From an uncultured Curvibacter sp. (GTDB lineage: Bacteria > Pseudomonadota > Gammaproteobacteria > Burkholderiales > Burkholderiaceae_C): a stretch of DNA of 64,000 nt. Each line of letters begins with the position of its first letter. The stretch's first letter is position 1. The notes beneath the pieces were generated by a model. The model was not told the DNA's origin. It ran no database searches and was given only the letters and a program-made list of their open reading frames with translations. Shown in pieces: positions 17,193 to 26,002 of the stretch. The stretch lies in assembly GCA_903828535.1 (NCBI GenBank), contig CAIKMN010000010.1, forward strand, positions 124,001-188,000, written 5' to 3'. The position numbers were made by a program, and so were the translations under genes.

Positions 17193-18132
17193 CAAAATTT
17201 TCAGCCAAGGCTTGGCGGGTCACTGGGGAGGCCAATTGGTCCAGCCACCATTGCAAAGCCCGTCCTGGGCCTTGCTGCGGATGTGAGCGCCAAGCGTAAG
17301 CCCCCCGGGCGGCTTGGATGGGGCGCTCCAAGGTTTTTTGAATCAACCGACCCGCTGCGAGGTGAGCGCGCACAGCAGGCTCGGGCACAAAACCACAACC
17401 CAATCCGCGCACTTGTGCGTCGATTTTGGCTTGAATGGTGGGCACGGTGAACACCTCTTGGCCCGACAACAAGTTGCGCGTCAACCCCTTGCCCGGCACG
17501 CCCGTGTCGGCCACAGCGATGGCCCGATGTTGACGAATGACGGGGTCGCTCAAGGCTTCCTTGATGGCAGCCAAGGGATGGCTCGGTGCCACCGCAAAGA
17601 CAAATTCGATCTGAGGCAATGGCTGCATTTGCAAATCTGAAATTGTCAGGTTTTGTGCCGAGTCCTCGAGCACGCCAATCGCCAAGTCGGCTTGTCCCGA
17701 AGCCAAGGCCTGCAAGGTGCCACTCAAAATCTCATCGCGAATTTTGAGTCGGGTGGGGGGATTGAGGGCAAAAAAAGCCTCGGCCAGTTCAAACAAAGTG
17801 GCCCGGGAAATCACGCCGTCGGCGGCAATGGTCAATTGGGCTTCCCAGCCTGTGGCAACACGCCGAACGCGGTTGGCCACGGCGTCAATCTCGCTCAACA
17901 AACGGGCGCCTTCTCGCATGAGCTCTTTGCCGGCTTCTGTCATCTTGGCTTGGCGACTGCTGCGGTCAAACAGCAAGACGTCCAAGGCGTCTTCGATTTG
18001 CCGTACCCGGTAGGTCAGGGCGCTGGGCACCAAGCCCAACTGGCGGGCTGCGGCCGCAAAACTGCCTGAGCGGGCCACTTCTTGCAGCATTGCCAAGGCA
18101 TCGGGGGTTAAAACGTCGCGTGCGGTGGTCAT
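17185..18132 (-). CDS. LysR-type regulator divergent from pirin gene
   Basis: This LysR-type regulator has about 315 residues. The HTH lies at residues ~20-40 ([25 protein letters not shown]), and an effector domain follows. The start is ambiguous: ATG at 18132 (MTTARD) or 18144 (MIQPM); neither has a Shine-Dalgarno. I prefer 18132 because TATGAT lies 7 nt upstream. The first ~67 residues of the track ORF run into the pirin leader and are not LysR-like. The divergent pirin/flavoprotein pair is the probable target. A LysR box lies 14 bases before the chosen start. The effector is unknown. Confidence 0.9.
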   Translation of the reverse strand: MTTARDVLTPDALAMLQEVARSGSFAAAARQLGLVPSALTYRVRQIEDALDVLLFDRSSRQAKMTEAGKELMREGARLLSEIDAVANRVRRVATGWEAQLTIAADGVISRATLFELAEAFFALNPPTRLKIRDEILSGTLQALASGQADLAIGVLEDSAQNLTISDLQMQPLPQIEFVFAVAPSHPLAAIKEALSDPVIRQHRAIAVADTGVPGKGLTRNLLSGQEVFTVPTIQAKIDAQVRGLGCGFVPEPAVRAHLAAGRLIQKTLERPIQAARGAYAWRSHPQQGPGRALQWWLDQLASPVTRQALAENFDG

Positions 18133-18139
18133 GGGCTGG

Positions 18140-18145
18140 ATCATA
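18140..18145 (-). promoter_or_regulatory. -10-like TATGAT 7 nt before lysR ATG
   Basis: The minus strand reads TATGAT-CCAGCCC-ATG. There is no ribosome site. The hexamer directly abuts the TTCAA-N5-TTGAA palindrome, so the regulator could repress its own promoter. Confidence 0.35.
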
Positions 18146-18160
18146 TTCAAAAAAGTTGAA
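18146..18160. promoter_or_regulatory. LysR-box palindrome TTCAA-N5-TTGAA (T-N11-A)
   Basis: TTCAAAAAAGTTGAA is a perfect 5-5 inverted repeat with a five-base spacer and contains the T-N11-A core typical of LysR-type binding sites. It lies in the lysR/pirin divergent region next to the lysR start. Confidence 0.6.
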
Positions 18161-18207
18161 CGATGCCGTGAAGCCTGAGTGCCATGTCCACTCAAAAGGC
18201 CGCCTAT

Positions 18208-18232
18208 AGTGAGCCCAAGATCAGCACTCACT
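18208..18232. promoter_or_regulatory. AGTGAG-N13-CTCACT inverted repeat in pirin leader
   Basis: A six-base inverted repeat (18208-18213 and 18227-18232) begins inside a TATAGT -10-like hexamer (18205-18210) and ends just before the GGGAGG ribosome site of the pirin gene. It could be a second operator half or a short leader hairpin. Confidence 0.35.
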
Positions 18233-18245
18233 GGGAGGCTTTTGT

Positions 18246-18974
18246 ATGTTGAGTTTGCGTCCTTCGCAAGAACGGGGTTATGCCGATCACGGCTGGCTGC
18301 GCTCGTTCCACAGCTTTTCATTTGCCGGATACCACGACCCCGCACACATGGGTTGGGGCAATTTGCGTGTCATCAATGAAGACCGCATCGCCCCTGGCGC
18401 CGGCTTCGGAACCCATGGGCACCGTGACATGGAGATCATCAGCTATGTGTTGTCCGGCAACTTGGCGCACCAAGACAGCATGGGCAACGTCAAAGGCATC
18501 CCGCCTGGCGACGTGCAGCGCATGAGCGCTGGGCGAGGTGTGATGCACAGCGAGTTCAACCACGCCCCCAACGACACCACGCATTTTTTGCAAATTTGGA
18601 TTGAGCCCAACGTCACGGGCATCCCCCCCAGCTACGAGCAAAAAACCGTGGCGCCGTCCGACAAACGCGGTCATTTGGCCTTGGTTGCTGCGCCCGCCGC
18701 TTTCACGGCCGGTTTGACACCAGCGCAAAGTCGCAACGCGGTGACCATTTCGGCCGACGCCCAGCTTTATGCGGGCCTTTTTGATGGCGCTGAATCAGCC
18801 CAATTGAGCTTGGCCCCCGGCCGCTTGGCCTATGTGCATTTGATACGCGGTCAATTGACCGTGAACGGTCAAAAATTGTCTGGCGGCGACGCTTTGCGTG
18901 TGGCGCAAGAGACTGAATTGCAATTCGGTCAGGGTCAAGACGCCGAAGTGCTGGTCTTTGATTTGGCCGCTTGA
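18246..18974 (+). CDS. Pirin family protein (YhhW/quercetin dioxygenase-like)
   Basis: This bicupin pirin has 242 residues. The N-terminal cupin has the metal ligands in FGTHGHRDMEI (two His) and GVMHSEFN (His and Glu), the same His/His/His/Glu set as human pirin and E. coli YhhW. Bacterial pirins are metal-dependent and some open flavonoid or quinone rings; others are redox sensors. A GGGAGG site lies seven bases before the ATG. The downstream WrbA-like flavoprotein and divergent LysR gene form a module often seen in Proteobacteria and usually interpreted as quinone/electrophile stress defence. Confidence 0.92.
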   Translation: MLSLRPSQERGYADHGWLRSFHSFSFAGYHDPAHMGWGNLRVINEDRIAPGAGFGTHGHRDMEIISYVLSGNLAHQDSMGNVKGIPPGDVQRMSAGRGVMHSEFNHAPNDTTHFLQIWIEPNVTGIPPSYEQKTVAPSDKRGHLALVAAPAAFTAGLTPAQSRNAVTISADAQLYAGLFDGAESAQLSLAPGRLAYVHLIRGQLTVNGQKLSGGDALRVAQETELQFGQGQDAEVLVFDLAA

Positions 18975-19045
18975 AACGGGCCCATTGATGCCTCTATGGA
19001 TCGCAGAAATCAGTTCCCCTTTAACAACTCAACAGGAGTATTTTC

Positions 19046-19600
19046 ATGAGCAAAATCGCAGTGGTTTATCACTCTGGCTATGGCCACACCCAACGCATGG
19101 CGCAATCCGTCGCTGAGGGGGCGGGGGGCCATTTGGTCGCCATCGATGCCGACGGCAACTTGAGCGATGCCGACTGGGCCACGCTGAACGCCGCTGACGC
19201 CATCATTTTTGGCTCACCCACTTACATGGGCATGGCCACTTGGCAATTCAAGAAATTTGCGGATGCTTCTTCTAAACCCTGGTTCACCCAAGCTTGGAAA
19301 AACAAAGTCTTCGGTGGCTTCACCAACAGCGCCACCATGAACGGTGACAAGCACTCCACCTTGCACTATTTCATGACCTTGGCCATGCAGCACGGCGGCG
19401 TTTGGGTCGGCACCGGCATGATGCCCAGCAACGCCAAATCGGCGCAGCGCAATGACATTAACTACGTGGGCTCTTCAGCAGGCGCCATGGCCACCACCCC
19501 TTCCGACGCTTCGGCCGAAGAAATGCTGCCCGGTGACTTAGAAACCGCCAAGCAATATGGCGCTCGCGTGGCCGAAGTCACAGGCCGTTTTAACAAGTAA
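19046..19600 (+). CDS. Flavodoxin-fold NAD(P)H:quinone oxidoreductase, WrbA-like
   Basis: This 184-residue FMN flavoprotein of the flavodoxin/WrbA family probably reduces quinones by two electrons. The FMN phosphate loop is VVYHSGYGHTQRMAQ at the N terminus, and the second FMN contact GSPTYMGMATWQFKKF follows at about residue 54. It lacks the ~15-residue insertion of true tetrameric WrbA and is slightly shorter than the usual 198. An AGGAG site lies well placed before the ATG. It is 71 bases downstream of the pirin gene and probably in the same unit. Confidence 0.9.
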   Translation: MSKIAVVYHSGYGHTQRMAQSVAEGAGGHLVAIDADGNLSDADWATLNAADAIIFGSPTYMGMATWQFKKFADASSKPWFTQAWKNKVFGGFTNSATMNGDKHSTLHYFMTLAMQHGGVWVGTGMMPSNAKSAQRNDINYVGSSAGAMATTPSDASAEEMLPGDLETAKQYGARVAEVTGRFNK

Positions 19601-19607
19601 GCCTCCC

Positions 19608-19613
19608 TACAAT
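19608..19613 (+). promoter_or_regulatory. -10-like TACAAT 6 nt before dnaE ATG
   Basis: The sequence reads TACAAT-GGTGGG-ATG in the 19-base gap after the flavoprotein gene. It has exact leaderless spacing. The GGTGGG directly abutting the ATG is too close to act as a Shine-Dalgarno. I see no good -35. Confidence 0.4.
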
Positions 19614-19619
19614 GGTGGG

Positions 19620-22600
19620 ATGTCCGCATCCCACTTTGTTCATCTTCGCCTGCATTCTGAGTTCTCGGTGGTGGACGGCACCAACCGCATTGACGATGTC
19701 GTCAAGCGGGCCGCCCAAGACGGTCAACCCGCCCTGGCCATCACCGACCTGAACAACTTGTTTGGGGCCGTCAAGCATTACAAAGCAGCCCGTGGCAAAG
19801 GCCTCAAGCCCCTGATTGGGGCCGATGTGCAATTTCCCAACGGACGACTTTTGCTTTTGGTTCAAAACCACCAAGGCTATCTCAACATTTGCGAATTGTT
19901 GGCGCGGGCCTGGACCCAAAGCGCTTCCAACACCCAAGCCGTTTGCCGACTGGAGTGGCTGAATGAGTTGGGCGAAGGACTCATTTGCCTCTCAGGCGCC
20001 AACACCGGCGCCATCGGTCAAGCTTTGTTGCGCGAGGACTTGGCAGGCGCTTCGAAGCTGGCTTTGACCTTGGCGGCCCTGTTTCCGCACCGCTTTTATT
20101 TGGAAGTGCAACGCGCAGGCCGACCGGACGACGAAGCGCTGGTGCGCGCCAGCGTTAAATTGGCGGCGCGTCTGAAGTTGCCGTTGGTGGCCACGCATCC
20201 TGTCCAGTTCACCGAGCCGGATGATTACGAGGCCCATGAGGCGCGCATCTGCATCTCGGAGGGTGAAATTCTCAGCAACCCCCGACGTCCTCGCAAGTTC
20301 ACCCGCGAGCAGTATTTCAAAAGCGCTGCGCAAATGCAGGCCTTATTTGCCGACCTGCCCTCGGCGGTCGATAACACGCTTGAAATTGCCCGCCGATGCA
20401 GCTTGTCTTTGACCCTCGGCAAGCCACAACTGCCTGATTTCCCCACGCCAAATGGCATGCCCATTGAGGACTACTTTCGTTTCGCCTCGCACCAAGGGCT
20501 GGACGAGCGGTTGGCCTTGCTGTATCCCGATGCCGCTGTGCGCGAGGCCCAAAAACCGCGCTACCTTGACCGCCTGGAATTTGAGTTGAACACCATCGTG
20601 AAGATGGGCTTTCCTGGCTATTTTTTGATTGTGGGTGACTTCATTCAGTGGGCTAAAACCCATGGCTGCCCGGTCGGACCCGGCCGGGGTTCTGGTGCCG
20701 GCTCGTTGGTGGCTTACGCCCTCAAAATCACAGACTTGGATCCCCTGCAATACAACTTGCTGTTCGAGCGGTTTTTGAACCCAGAGCGGGTTTCCATGCC
20801 CGACTTTGACATTGATTTTTGCCAAGGCAACCGCGACCGAGTCATCGATTACGTCAAAGAAAAATACGGCAAAAACGCGGTCAGTCAGATTGCCACCTTC
20901 GGCACCATGGCTGCGCGTGCCGCCATACGAGACGTCGGCCGTGTGCTCGATTTGAGCTACCCCTTTTGCGACGGCATCTCCAAGCTCATCCCCAATAAAC
21001 CCGGGATGTCAGTCACCTTGCAATACCCCCCCGAAGTCAAAAAAGAAGGCGACAAAAACAACTACGCCATCGCCATGGAACCGGTGCTGGCCGAGCGCAT
21101 TCAGAAAGAAGAAGACGTCAAAACCCTGATTGAGTTGGCGCAAAAACTGGAAGGCATGACCCGCAACATTGGCATGCACGCGGGCGGCGTTTTGATCGCG
21201 CCCGGCAAGTTGACCGACTTTTGCCCCCTCTACCAACAGCCCGGCAGCGAGTCGGCGGTCAGTCAATACGACAAAGACGACGTGGAAGCCATTGGCTTGG
21301 TGAAGTTCGACTTTTTGGGCTTGGCCACCTTGACTATTTTGGAGCTGGCGAGGGGCTTCATTGTTCAGCGCCATGCGGGCCAAGAAAACTTCAATTTTGA
21401 AACCCTGCCGCTCGACGACGCGCCGACCTACCGATTGTTCCAAGAAGGCAAAACCGAGGCCGTTTTCCAGTTTGAAAGCCGCGGCATGCAGGGCATGTTG
21501 AAAGACGCCAAGCCCACTCGTTTGGAAGACCTGATTGCGCTGAACGCCTTGTACCGACCCGGCCCAATGGACCTGATTCCGAGCTTTGTCGCACGCAAGC
21601 ACGGCCGCGAAGAGGTGCTCTATCCCCATCCCCTGGTGGAGTCGGTTTTGTCTGAAACCTACGGCATCATGGTCTATCAAGAGCAGGTGATGCAAACCGC
21701 GCAGGTGCTGGGTGGCTACAGCCTTGGTGGCGCTGATTTGCTGCGCCGAGCGATGGGTAAAAAGAAGGCCGAGGAAATGGCCGAGCACCGGCAAATTTTT
21801 CGGGATGGCGCGGCTAAAAATGGCCTGAATGAACAAAAGGCCGACGAAGTTTTCGACTTGATGGAGAAATTCGCCGGCTATGGATTCAACAAATCGCACG
21901 CGGCCGCCTACTCTTTATTGGCCTATCACACTGCCTGGCTCAAGGTGCACTACACGGCCGAGTTTTTTTGCGCCAACATGACGGTGGAAATGGACGACAC
22001 CGACAAGCTCAAGGTGTTGTACGAGGACGCCGTCAAGATGGGCCTGCGTTTTGAGCCGCCCGATGTGAACCGAGGGGTTTATCGGTTTGAACCGGTTTCT
22101 GACCAAGTGATCCGTTACGGCTTAGGGGCCATCAAAGGGACGGGCCAAGCGGCCATTGAAGCCGTGGTGGCCGCACGCGAGGCCGGCGGACCTTTCAAGA
22201 GTTTGTTTGACTTTTGTCTGCGCGTCGAGCGCAGCCGCATTAACAAACGCACCGTTGAAGCGCTGATCAAAGCGGGGGCTTTTGATGCCTTGCACGCCAA
22301 CCGCGCCGTGCTGGTGGCGACCCTTGACCGCGCCTTTGAATTTGCACTGGCCAGTGCCAACAACGCCGATCAGGGCGGTTTGTTCGACATGATGGGCGAC
22401 GATGCCCAAGGCGCCAGCACCCAAGAGCCCGACTGGGTCCAGGTGCCACCTTGGGGCGTTCGTGAGCAATTGGTTTTTGAGAAATCGGCGGTGGGCTTTT
22501 ATCTGACCGGCCATTTGTTCGATGAAGTGTCCCGCGAGGTGCGCCAATTTGTGCGCCGCGATTTGGCCTCCATTACCGACAGCCGCGACCCCTTGCTGCT

Positions 22601-23129
22601 CGCCGGCGTGGTCAGCGATTACCGGGTCATCAACACCCAGCGCGGCAAGTTGGCGATTTTTAAGTTGGACGACAAATCCGCCTCGATCGAAATGACCGCG
22701 GACGAGGCGTTGATCAACAGCCATAAAAATGCCTTGAAAGACGATGCGGTCCTGGTGGTCAGCGCCAAATGCCAGGTCGATCGCCGCAGCGGTGATTTGC
22801 GCTTGAGCTTGGTGCAAGCTTGGGACTTGCCCGCGGCGCGCTGCCGTTTTGGTCGGTATTTACAGGTGCAAGTGGCGATGGAGGGGCCCGACCACCGGGC
22901 GCCGCAAGTGGCCAGTTTGCTGCAGGCTTTTCCTCCCAAACTCGAAGAAACCCCTCAAGGGCCACTGTCACATGGTTTGGACGTCCGATTGGCTGTCCAC
23001 TTGAAGCAGGCCCAGGTCGCTTTGCAGCTGGGCGAAGAATTCCGGTGTTTCCCAAGCGATGCGGCCCTGGCGGCTTGGACGGCGCAGGCGCACCAAGGGC
23101 AGGCGAAAGTGGTTTATGACGGCCCTTGA
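19620..23129 (+). CDS. dnaE: DNA polymerase III alpha subunit
   Basis: The replicative polymerase subunit has 1169 residues. The PHP domain at the N terminus is of the degenerate E. coli type (HLRLHSEFSVVDG and TDLNN in place of HxH and TDHGN), so proofreading presumably depends on DnaQ. The polymerase domain shows GPGRGSGAGSLVAYALKITDLDP and the catalytic aspartates in MPDFDIDFCQGNRDRVIDYV (about residues 393-412). The fingers contain ALYRPGPMDLIPSF, and an OB fold (LLLAGVVSDYRVI) is near the C terminus. The start at 19620 (MSASHFVHLRLH) matches the family; the track TTG lies inside the upstream gene. Confidence 0.97.
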   Translation: MSASHFVHLRLHSEFSVVDGTNRIDDVVKRAAQDGQPALAITDLNNLFGAVKHYKAARGKGLKPLIGADVQFPNGRLLLLVQNHQGYLNICELLARAWTQSASNTQAVCRLEWLNELGEGLICLSGANTGAIGQALLREDLAGASKLALTLAALFPHRFYLEVQRAGRPDDEALVRASVKLAARLKLPLVATHPVQFTEPDDYEAHEARICISEGEILSNPRRPRKFTREQYFKSAAQMQALFADLPSAVDNTLEIARRCSLSLTLGKPQLPDFPTPNGMPIEDYFRFASHQGLDERLALLYPDAAVREAQKPRYLDRLEFELNTIVKMGFPGYFLIVGDFIQWAKTHGCPVGPGRGSGAGSLVAYALKITDLDPLQYNLLFERFLNPERVSMPDFDIDFCQGNRDRVIDYVKEKYGKNAVSQIATFGTMAARAAIRDVGRVLDLSYPFCDGISKLIPNKPGMSVTLQYPPEVKKEGDKNNYAIAMEPVLAERIQKEEDVKTLIELAQKLEGMTRNIGMHAGGVLIAPGKLTDFCPLYQQPGSESAVSQYDKDDVEAIGLVKFDFLGLATLTILELARGFIVQRHAGQENFNFETLPLDDAPTYRLFQEGKTEAVFQFESRGMQGMLKDAKPTRLEDLIALNALYRPGPMDLIPSFVARKHGREEVLYPHPLVESVLSETYGIMVYQEQVMQTAQVLGGYSLGGADLLRRAMGKKKAEEMAEHRQIFRDGAAKNGLNEQKADEVFDLMEKFAGYGFNKSHAAAYSLLAYHTAWLKVHYTAEFFCANMTVEMDDTDKLKVLYEDAVKMGLRFEPPDVNRGVYRFEPVSDQVIRYGLGAIKGTGQAAIEAVVAAREAGGPFKSLFDFCLRVERSRINKRTVEALIKAGAFDALHANRAVLVATLDRAFEFALASANNADQGGLFDMMGDDAQGASTQEPDWVQVPPWGVREQLVFEKSAVGFYLTGHLFDEVSREVRQFVRRDLASITDSRDPLLLAGVVSDYRVINTQRGKLAIFKLDDKSASIEMTADEALINSHKNALKDDAVLVVSAKCQVDRRSGDLRLSLVQAWDLPAARCRFGRYLQVQVAMEGPDHRAPQVASLLQAFPPKLEETPQGPLSHGLDVRLAVHLKQAQVALQLGEEFRCFPSDAALAAWTAQAHQGQAKVVYDGP

Positions 23130-23206
23130 AATTCAAGGCGTGAGCACCAAATGGGTCTTCAAGAAGGGGATTTGCCATACTGACTCTGCGACACCCGCCA
23201 AGCGCC

Positions 23207-23214
23207 TATAGAAT
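23207..23214 (+). promoter_or_regulatory. -10-like TATAGA/TAGAAT shortly before clpS ATG
   Basis: TATAGAAT offers two overlapping hexamers; TAGAAT (23209-23214) lies 7 nt before the ATG at 23222. No ribosome site is present. If used, the mRNA would start at or within two bases of that ATG, which argues against the upstream ATG at 23213. Confidence 0.35.
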
Positions 23215-23221
23215 GATTTCA

Positions 23222-23584
23222 ATGGCTACGAAACCCAAGCAACCCCCTGGCAAGTCCCCGACTTTGACCCCTGAACGTGACAATGGTGACACGGTTCTTT
23301 TGGAGCGAGTGCCCCAAAAAACCAAGCCACCTCAGATGTACCAAGTGCTGATGCTGAATGACGACTACACGCCGATGGAGTTTGTCGTTATGGTCATTCA
23401 AGAATTTTTTAGCAAGGACCGCGAAACCGCGACCCAAATCATGCTCAAAATTCACCTCGATGGCCGAGGCGTTTGCGGTGTTTATTCCCGCGATGTCGCG
23501 GCCACCAAAGTGGACCAAGTCATGGATGCGGCCAGCAAATCAGGGCATCCCCTGCAATGCGTGGCGGAGCCGATTGAATCGTGA
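23222..23584 (+). CDS. clpS: ClpA adaptor ClpS
   Basis: ClpS, 120 residues, delivers N-degron substrates to ClpAP. The core [20 protein letters not shown] contains the hydrophobic-pocket residues that bind N-terminal Leu/Phe/Trp/Tyr, followed by [15 protein letters not shown] and the C-terminal HPLQCVAEP. The N-terminal ~35 residues form the usual flexible arm. The start may be 23213 (MISMATK) or 23222 (MATK); I prefer the second because a -10-like element overlaps the first. It is followed after 45 bases by clpA, the standard arrangement. Confidence 0.95.
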   Translation: MATKPKQPPGKSPTLTPERDNGDTVLLERVPQKTKPPQMYQVLMLNDDYTPMEFVVMVIQEFFSKDRETATQIMLKIHLDGRGVCGVYSRDVAATKVDQVMDAASKSGHPLQCVAEPIES

Positions 23585-23629
23585 CACACTAGCCAGAAAA
23601 TAGGCTGAAACCAGGCAGAGGAAAAAATC

Positions 23630-25972
23630 ATGATTGCCCAAGAATTAGAAGTTAGCCTACACATGGCCTTTGTCGAGGCGCGTCAACAACGCCACGAATT
23701 CATCACGGTGGAGCACTTGTTGCTCGCCTTGTTGGACAACCCCAGCGCCGCCGAAGTGCTGCGCGCTTGCTCGGCCAACATCGATGACCTGCGCAAATCT
23801 TTGACGACTTTTATCAAGGACAACACGCCGCAAGTGGCTGGCATTGACGAGGTGGATACCCAACCCACCTTGGGCTTCCAGCGCGTCATCCAGCGAGCCA
23901 TCATGCATGTGCAAAGCACGGGCAACGGCAAAAAAGAAGTGAACGGCTCGAACGTCTTGGTGGCTATTTTTGGCGAGAAAGACTCTCACGCGGTTTACTA
24001 CCTGCACCAACAAGGCGTGACCCGCTTGGATGTGGTGAACTTCATGGCCCACGGCATCAAAAAGGGCGAACCGCCTGAGCCCGCCAAACCGGAAGGCGGC
24101 CACGCCGAGCCTGAAGAAGGTGCACAAGCCAATGAAAAAGCCTCGCCGCTCGAGCAGTACACCCAAAACCTGAACCAAATGGCCAAGGAAGGCAAGATCG
24201 ACCCGCTCATTGGCCGTGAGCATGAGGTGGAGCGCGTCATCCAAATTTTGTGCCGCCGCCGCAAAAACAACCCGCTTCTGGTGGGCGAGGCCGGTGTGGG
24301 CAAAACCGCCATTGCCGAGGGCTTGGCTTGGCGCATCACCCAAAGCGATGTGCCCGAAATTTTGAGCGAAGGCATCGTTTATTCGCTCGACATGGGCGCC
24401 TTGCTGGCCGGGACCAAATACCGTGGTGACTTTGAACAACGCCTGAAGGGCGTTTTGAAGACGCTCAAAGAAAAACCCAACGCCATTTTGTTCATCGATG
24501 AAATTCATACCTTGATTGGTGCGGGTGCGGCTTCAGGCGGCACTCTGGATGCATCCAATTTGCTCAAACCCGCCTTGTCGAGTGGTCAACTCAAATGCAT
24601 TGGTGCGACAACCTTCACGGAATACCGCGGTATTTTCGAGAAAGACGCGGCCTTGTCTCGTCGCTTCCAAAAAGTTGATGTGAACGAGCCTTCGGTCGAG
24701 CAAACGATCGACATTTTGAAGGGTCTCAAATCGCGCTTTGAAGAGCACCACAGCGTCAAATATGCCGCAGCGGCGTTGCAAGCAGCCGCCGAATTGTCGG
24801 CGAAATACATCAACGACCGCCATTTACCCGACAAGGCCATCGACGTCATCGACGAGGCCGGTGCGGCGCAACGCATCTTGACGCCTTCCAAGCGCAAAAA
24901 GACGATTGGCAAAACCGAGATCGAAGAGATCGTGGCCAAAATTGCCCGCATCCCGCCCGCCAATGTGTCCAACGACGACCGCGGCAAATTGCAAACCCTG
25001 GAACGCGACTTGAAGAGTGTGGTGTTCGGCCAAGACAAAGCCCTCGAAGTCTTGGCTGCTTCTGTCAAGATGGCGCGCTCCGGCCTTGGCAAGGGCGACA
25101 AACCCATCGGCGCCTTTTTGTTCAGCGGCCCCACAGGCGTCGGCAAAACCGAAGCCGCAAAGCAACTCGCCTACATCATGGGCATTGAGTTGATGCGTTT
25201 TGACATGTCCGAGTACATGGAGCGCCACGCCGTGAGCCGCTTGATTGGCGCGCCTCCCGGTTACGTGGGCTTTGACCAAGGGGGCTTGCTGACCGAGGCC
25301 GTCACCAAAAAACCGCATGCGGTTTTGTTGCTCGACGAAATCGAAAAAGCCCACCCCGACATCTTCAATGTGCTGCTCCAGGTCATGGACCACGGCACCT
25401 TGACCGATAACAACGGGCGCAAGGCCGACTTCCGCAACGTGATCATCATCATGACCACCAACGCGGGCGCTGAGACCATGAACAAGGCCACCATTGGTTT
25501 CACGAATCCACGTGAATCGGGCGATGAAATGGCCGATATCAAACGCCTGTTCACCCCTGAATTCCGCAACCGTTTGGACGCCATCGTCAGCTTCAAAGCC
25601 TTGGATGAGCAGGTCATCATGCGGGTGGTTGACAAGTTCTTGCTCCAACTGGAAACCCAGTTGGCCGAGAAAAAAGTCGACGTCACCTTCACCGACAACC
25701 TGCGGGCCTATCTGGCCAAGAAGGGTTTCGACCCCCTGATGGGCGCGCGACCAATGCAGCGCTTGATTCAAGACACGATTCGCCGCGCCTTGGCCGACGA
25801 GTTGCTGTTCGGTCGTTTGGTGGACGGCGGGCGTTTGACCGTGGATTGGGATGAAACCAACCCCGACAAACCCGAGGTCAAACTGGACATTCAGCCCTTG
25901 ACAAAGCGTGAACGCGGCGAGCGAGGCTCTAAGGCCGAATCCAGTGAATCGAGTGAGGCCACCGCTGATTGA
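23630..25972 (+). CDS. clpA: ATP-dependent Clp protease ATP-binding subunit ClpA
   Basis: ClpA, 780 residues, is the AAA+ unfoldase that feeds ClpP. The N domain (residues ~1-145) opens IAQELEVSLHMAF. D1 has Walker A GEAGVGKT (~220) and ALLAGTKYRGDFEQR. D2 has GPTGVGKTEAAKQL (~501) and LLLDEIEKAHPDIF. The ClpP-docking loop is TIGF (about residue 622). The C-terminal tail is charged and Ser/Glu-rich (SKAESSESSEATAD), slightly longer than in E. coli. A GCAGAGGA site precedes the ATG. No middle (M) domain is present, which separates it from ClpB. Confidence 0.97.
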   Translation: MIAQELEVSLHMAFVEARQQRHEFITVEHLLLALLDNPSAAEVLRACSANIDDLRKSLTTFIKDNTPQVAGIDEVDTQPTLGFQRVIQRAIMHVQSTGNGKKEVNGSNVLVAIFGEKDSHAVYYLHQQGVTRLDVVNFMAHGIKKGEPPEPAKPEGGHAEPEEGAQANEKASPLEQYTQNLNQMAKEGKIDPLIGREHEVERVIQILCRRRKNNPLLVGEAGVGKTAIAEGLAWRITQSDVPEILSEGIVYSLDMGALLAGTKYRGDFEQRLKGVLKTLKEKPNAILFIDEIHTLIGAGAASGGTLDASNLLKPALSSGQLKCIGATTFTEYRGIFEKDAALSRRFQKVDVNEPSVEQTIDILKGLKSRFEEHHSVKYAAAALQAAAELSAKYINDRHLPDKAIDVIDEAGAAQRILTPSKRKKTIGKTEIEEIVAKIARIPPANVSNDDRGKLQTLERDLKSVVFGQDKALEVLAASVKMARSGLGKGDKPIGAFLFSGPTGVGKTEAAKQLAYIMGIELMRFDMSEYMERHAVSRLIGAPPGYVGFDQGGLLTEAVTKKPHAVLLLDEIEKAHPDIFNVLLQVMDHGTLTDNNGRKADFRNVIIIMTTNAGAETMNKATIGFTNPRESGDEMADIKRLFTPEFRNRLDAIVSFKALDEQVIMRVVDKFLLQLETQLAEKKVDVTFTDNLRAYLAKKGFDPLMGARPMQRLIQDTIRRALADELLFGRLVDGGRLTVDWDETNPDKPEVKLDIQPLTKRERGERGSKAESSESSEATAD

Positions 25973-26002
25973 GGTGTGTTGAAAGTTTCTTGAAAGCCTT
26001 GT

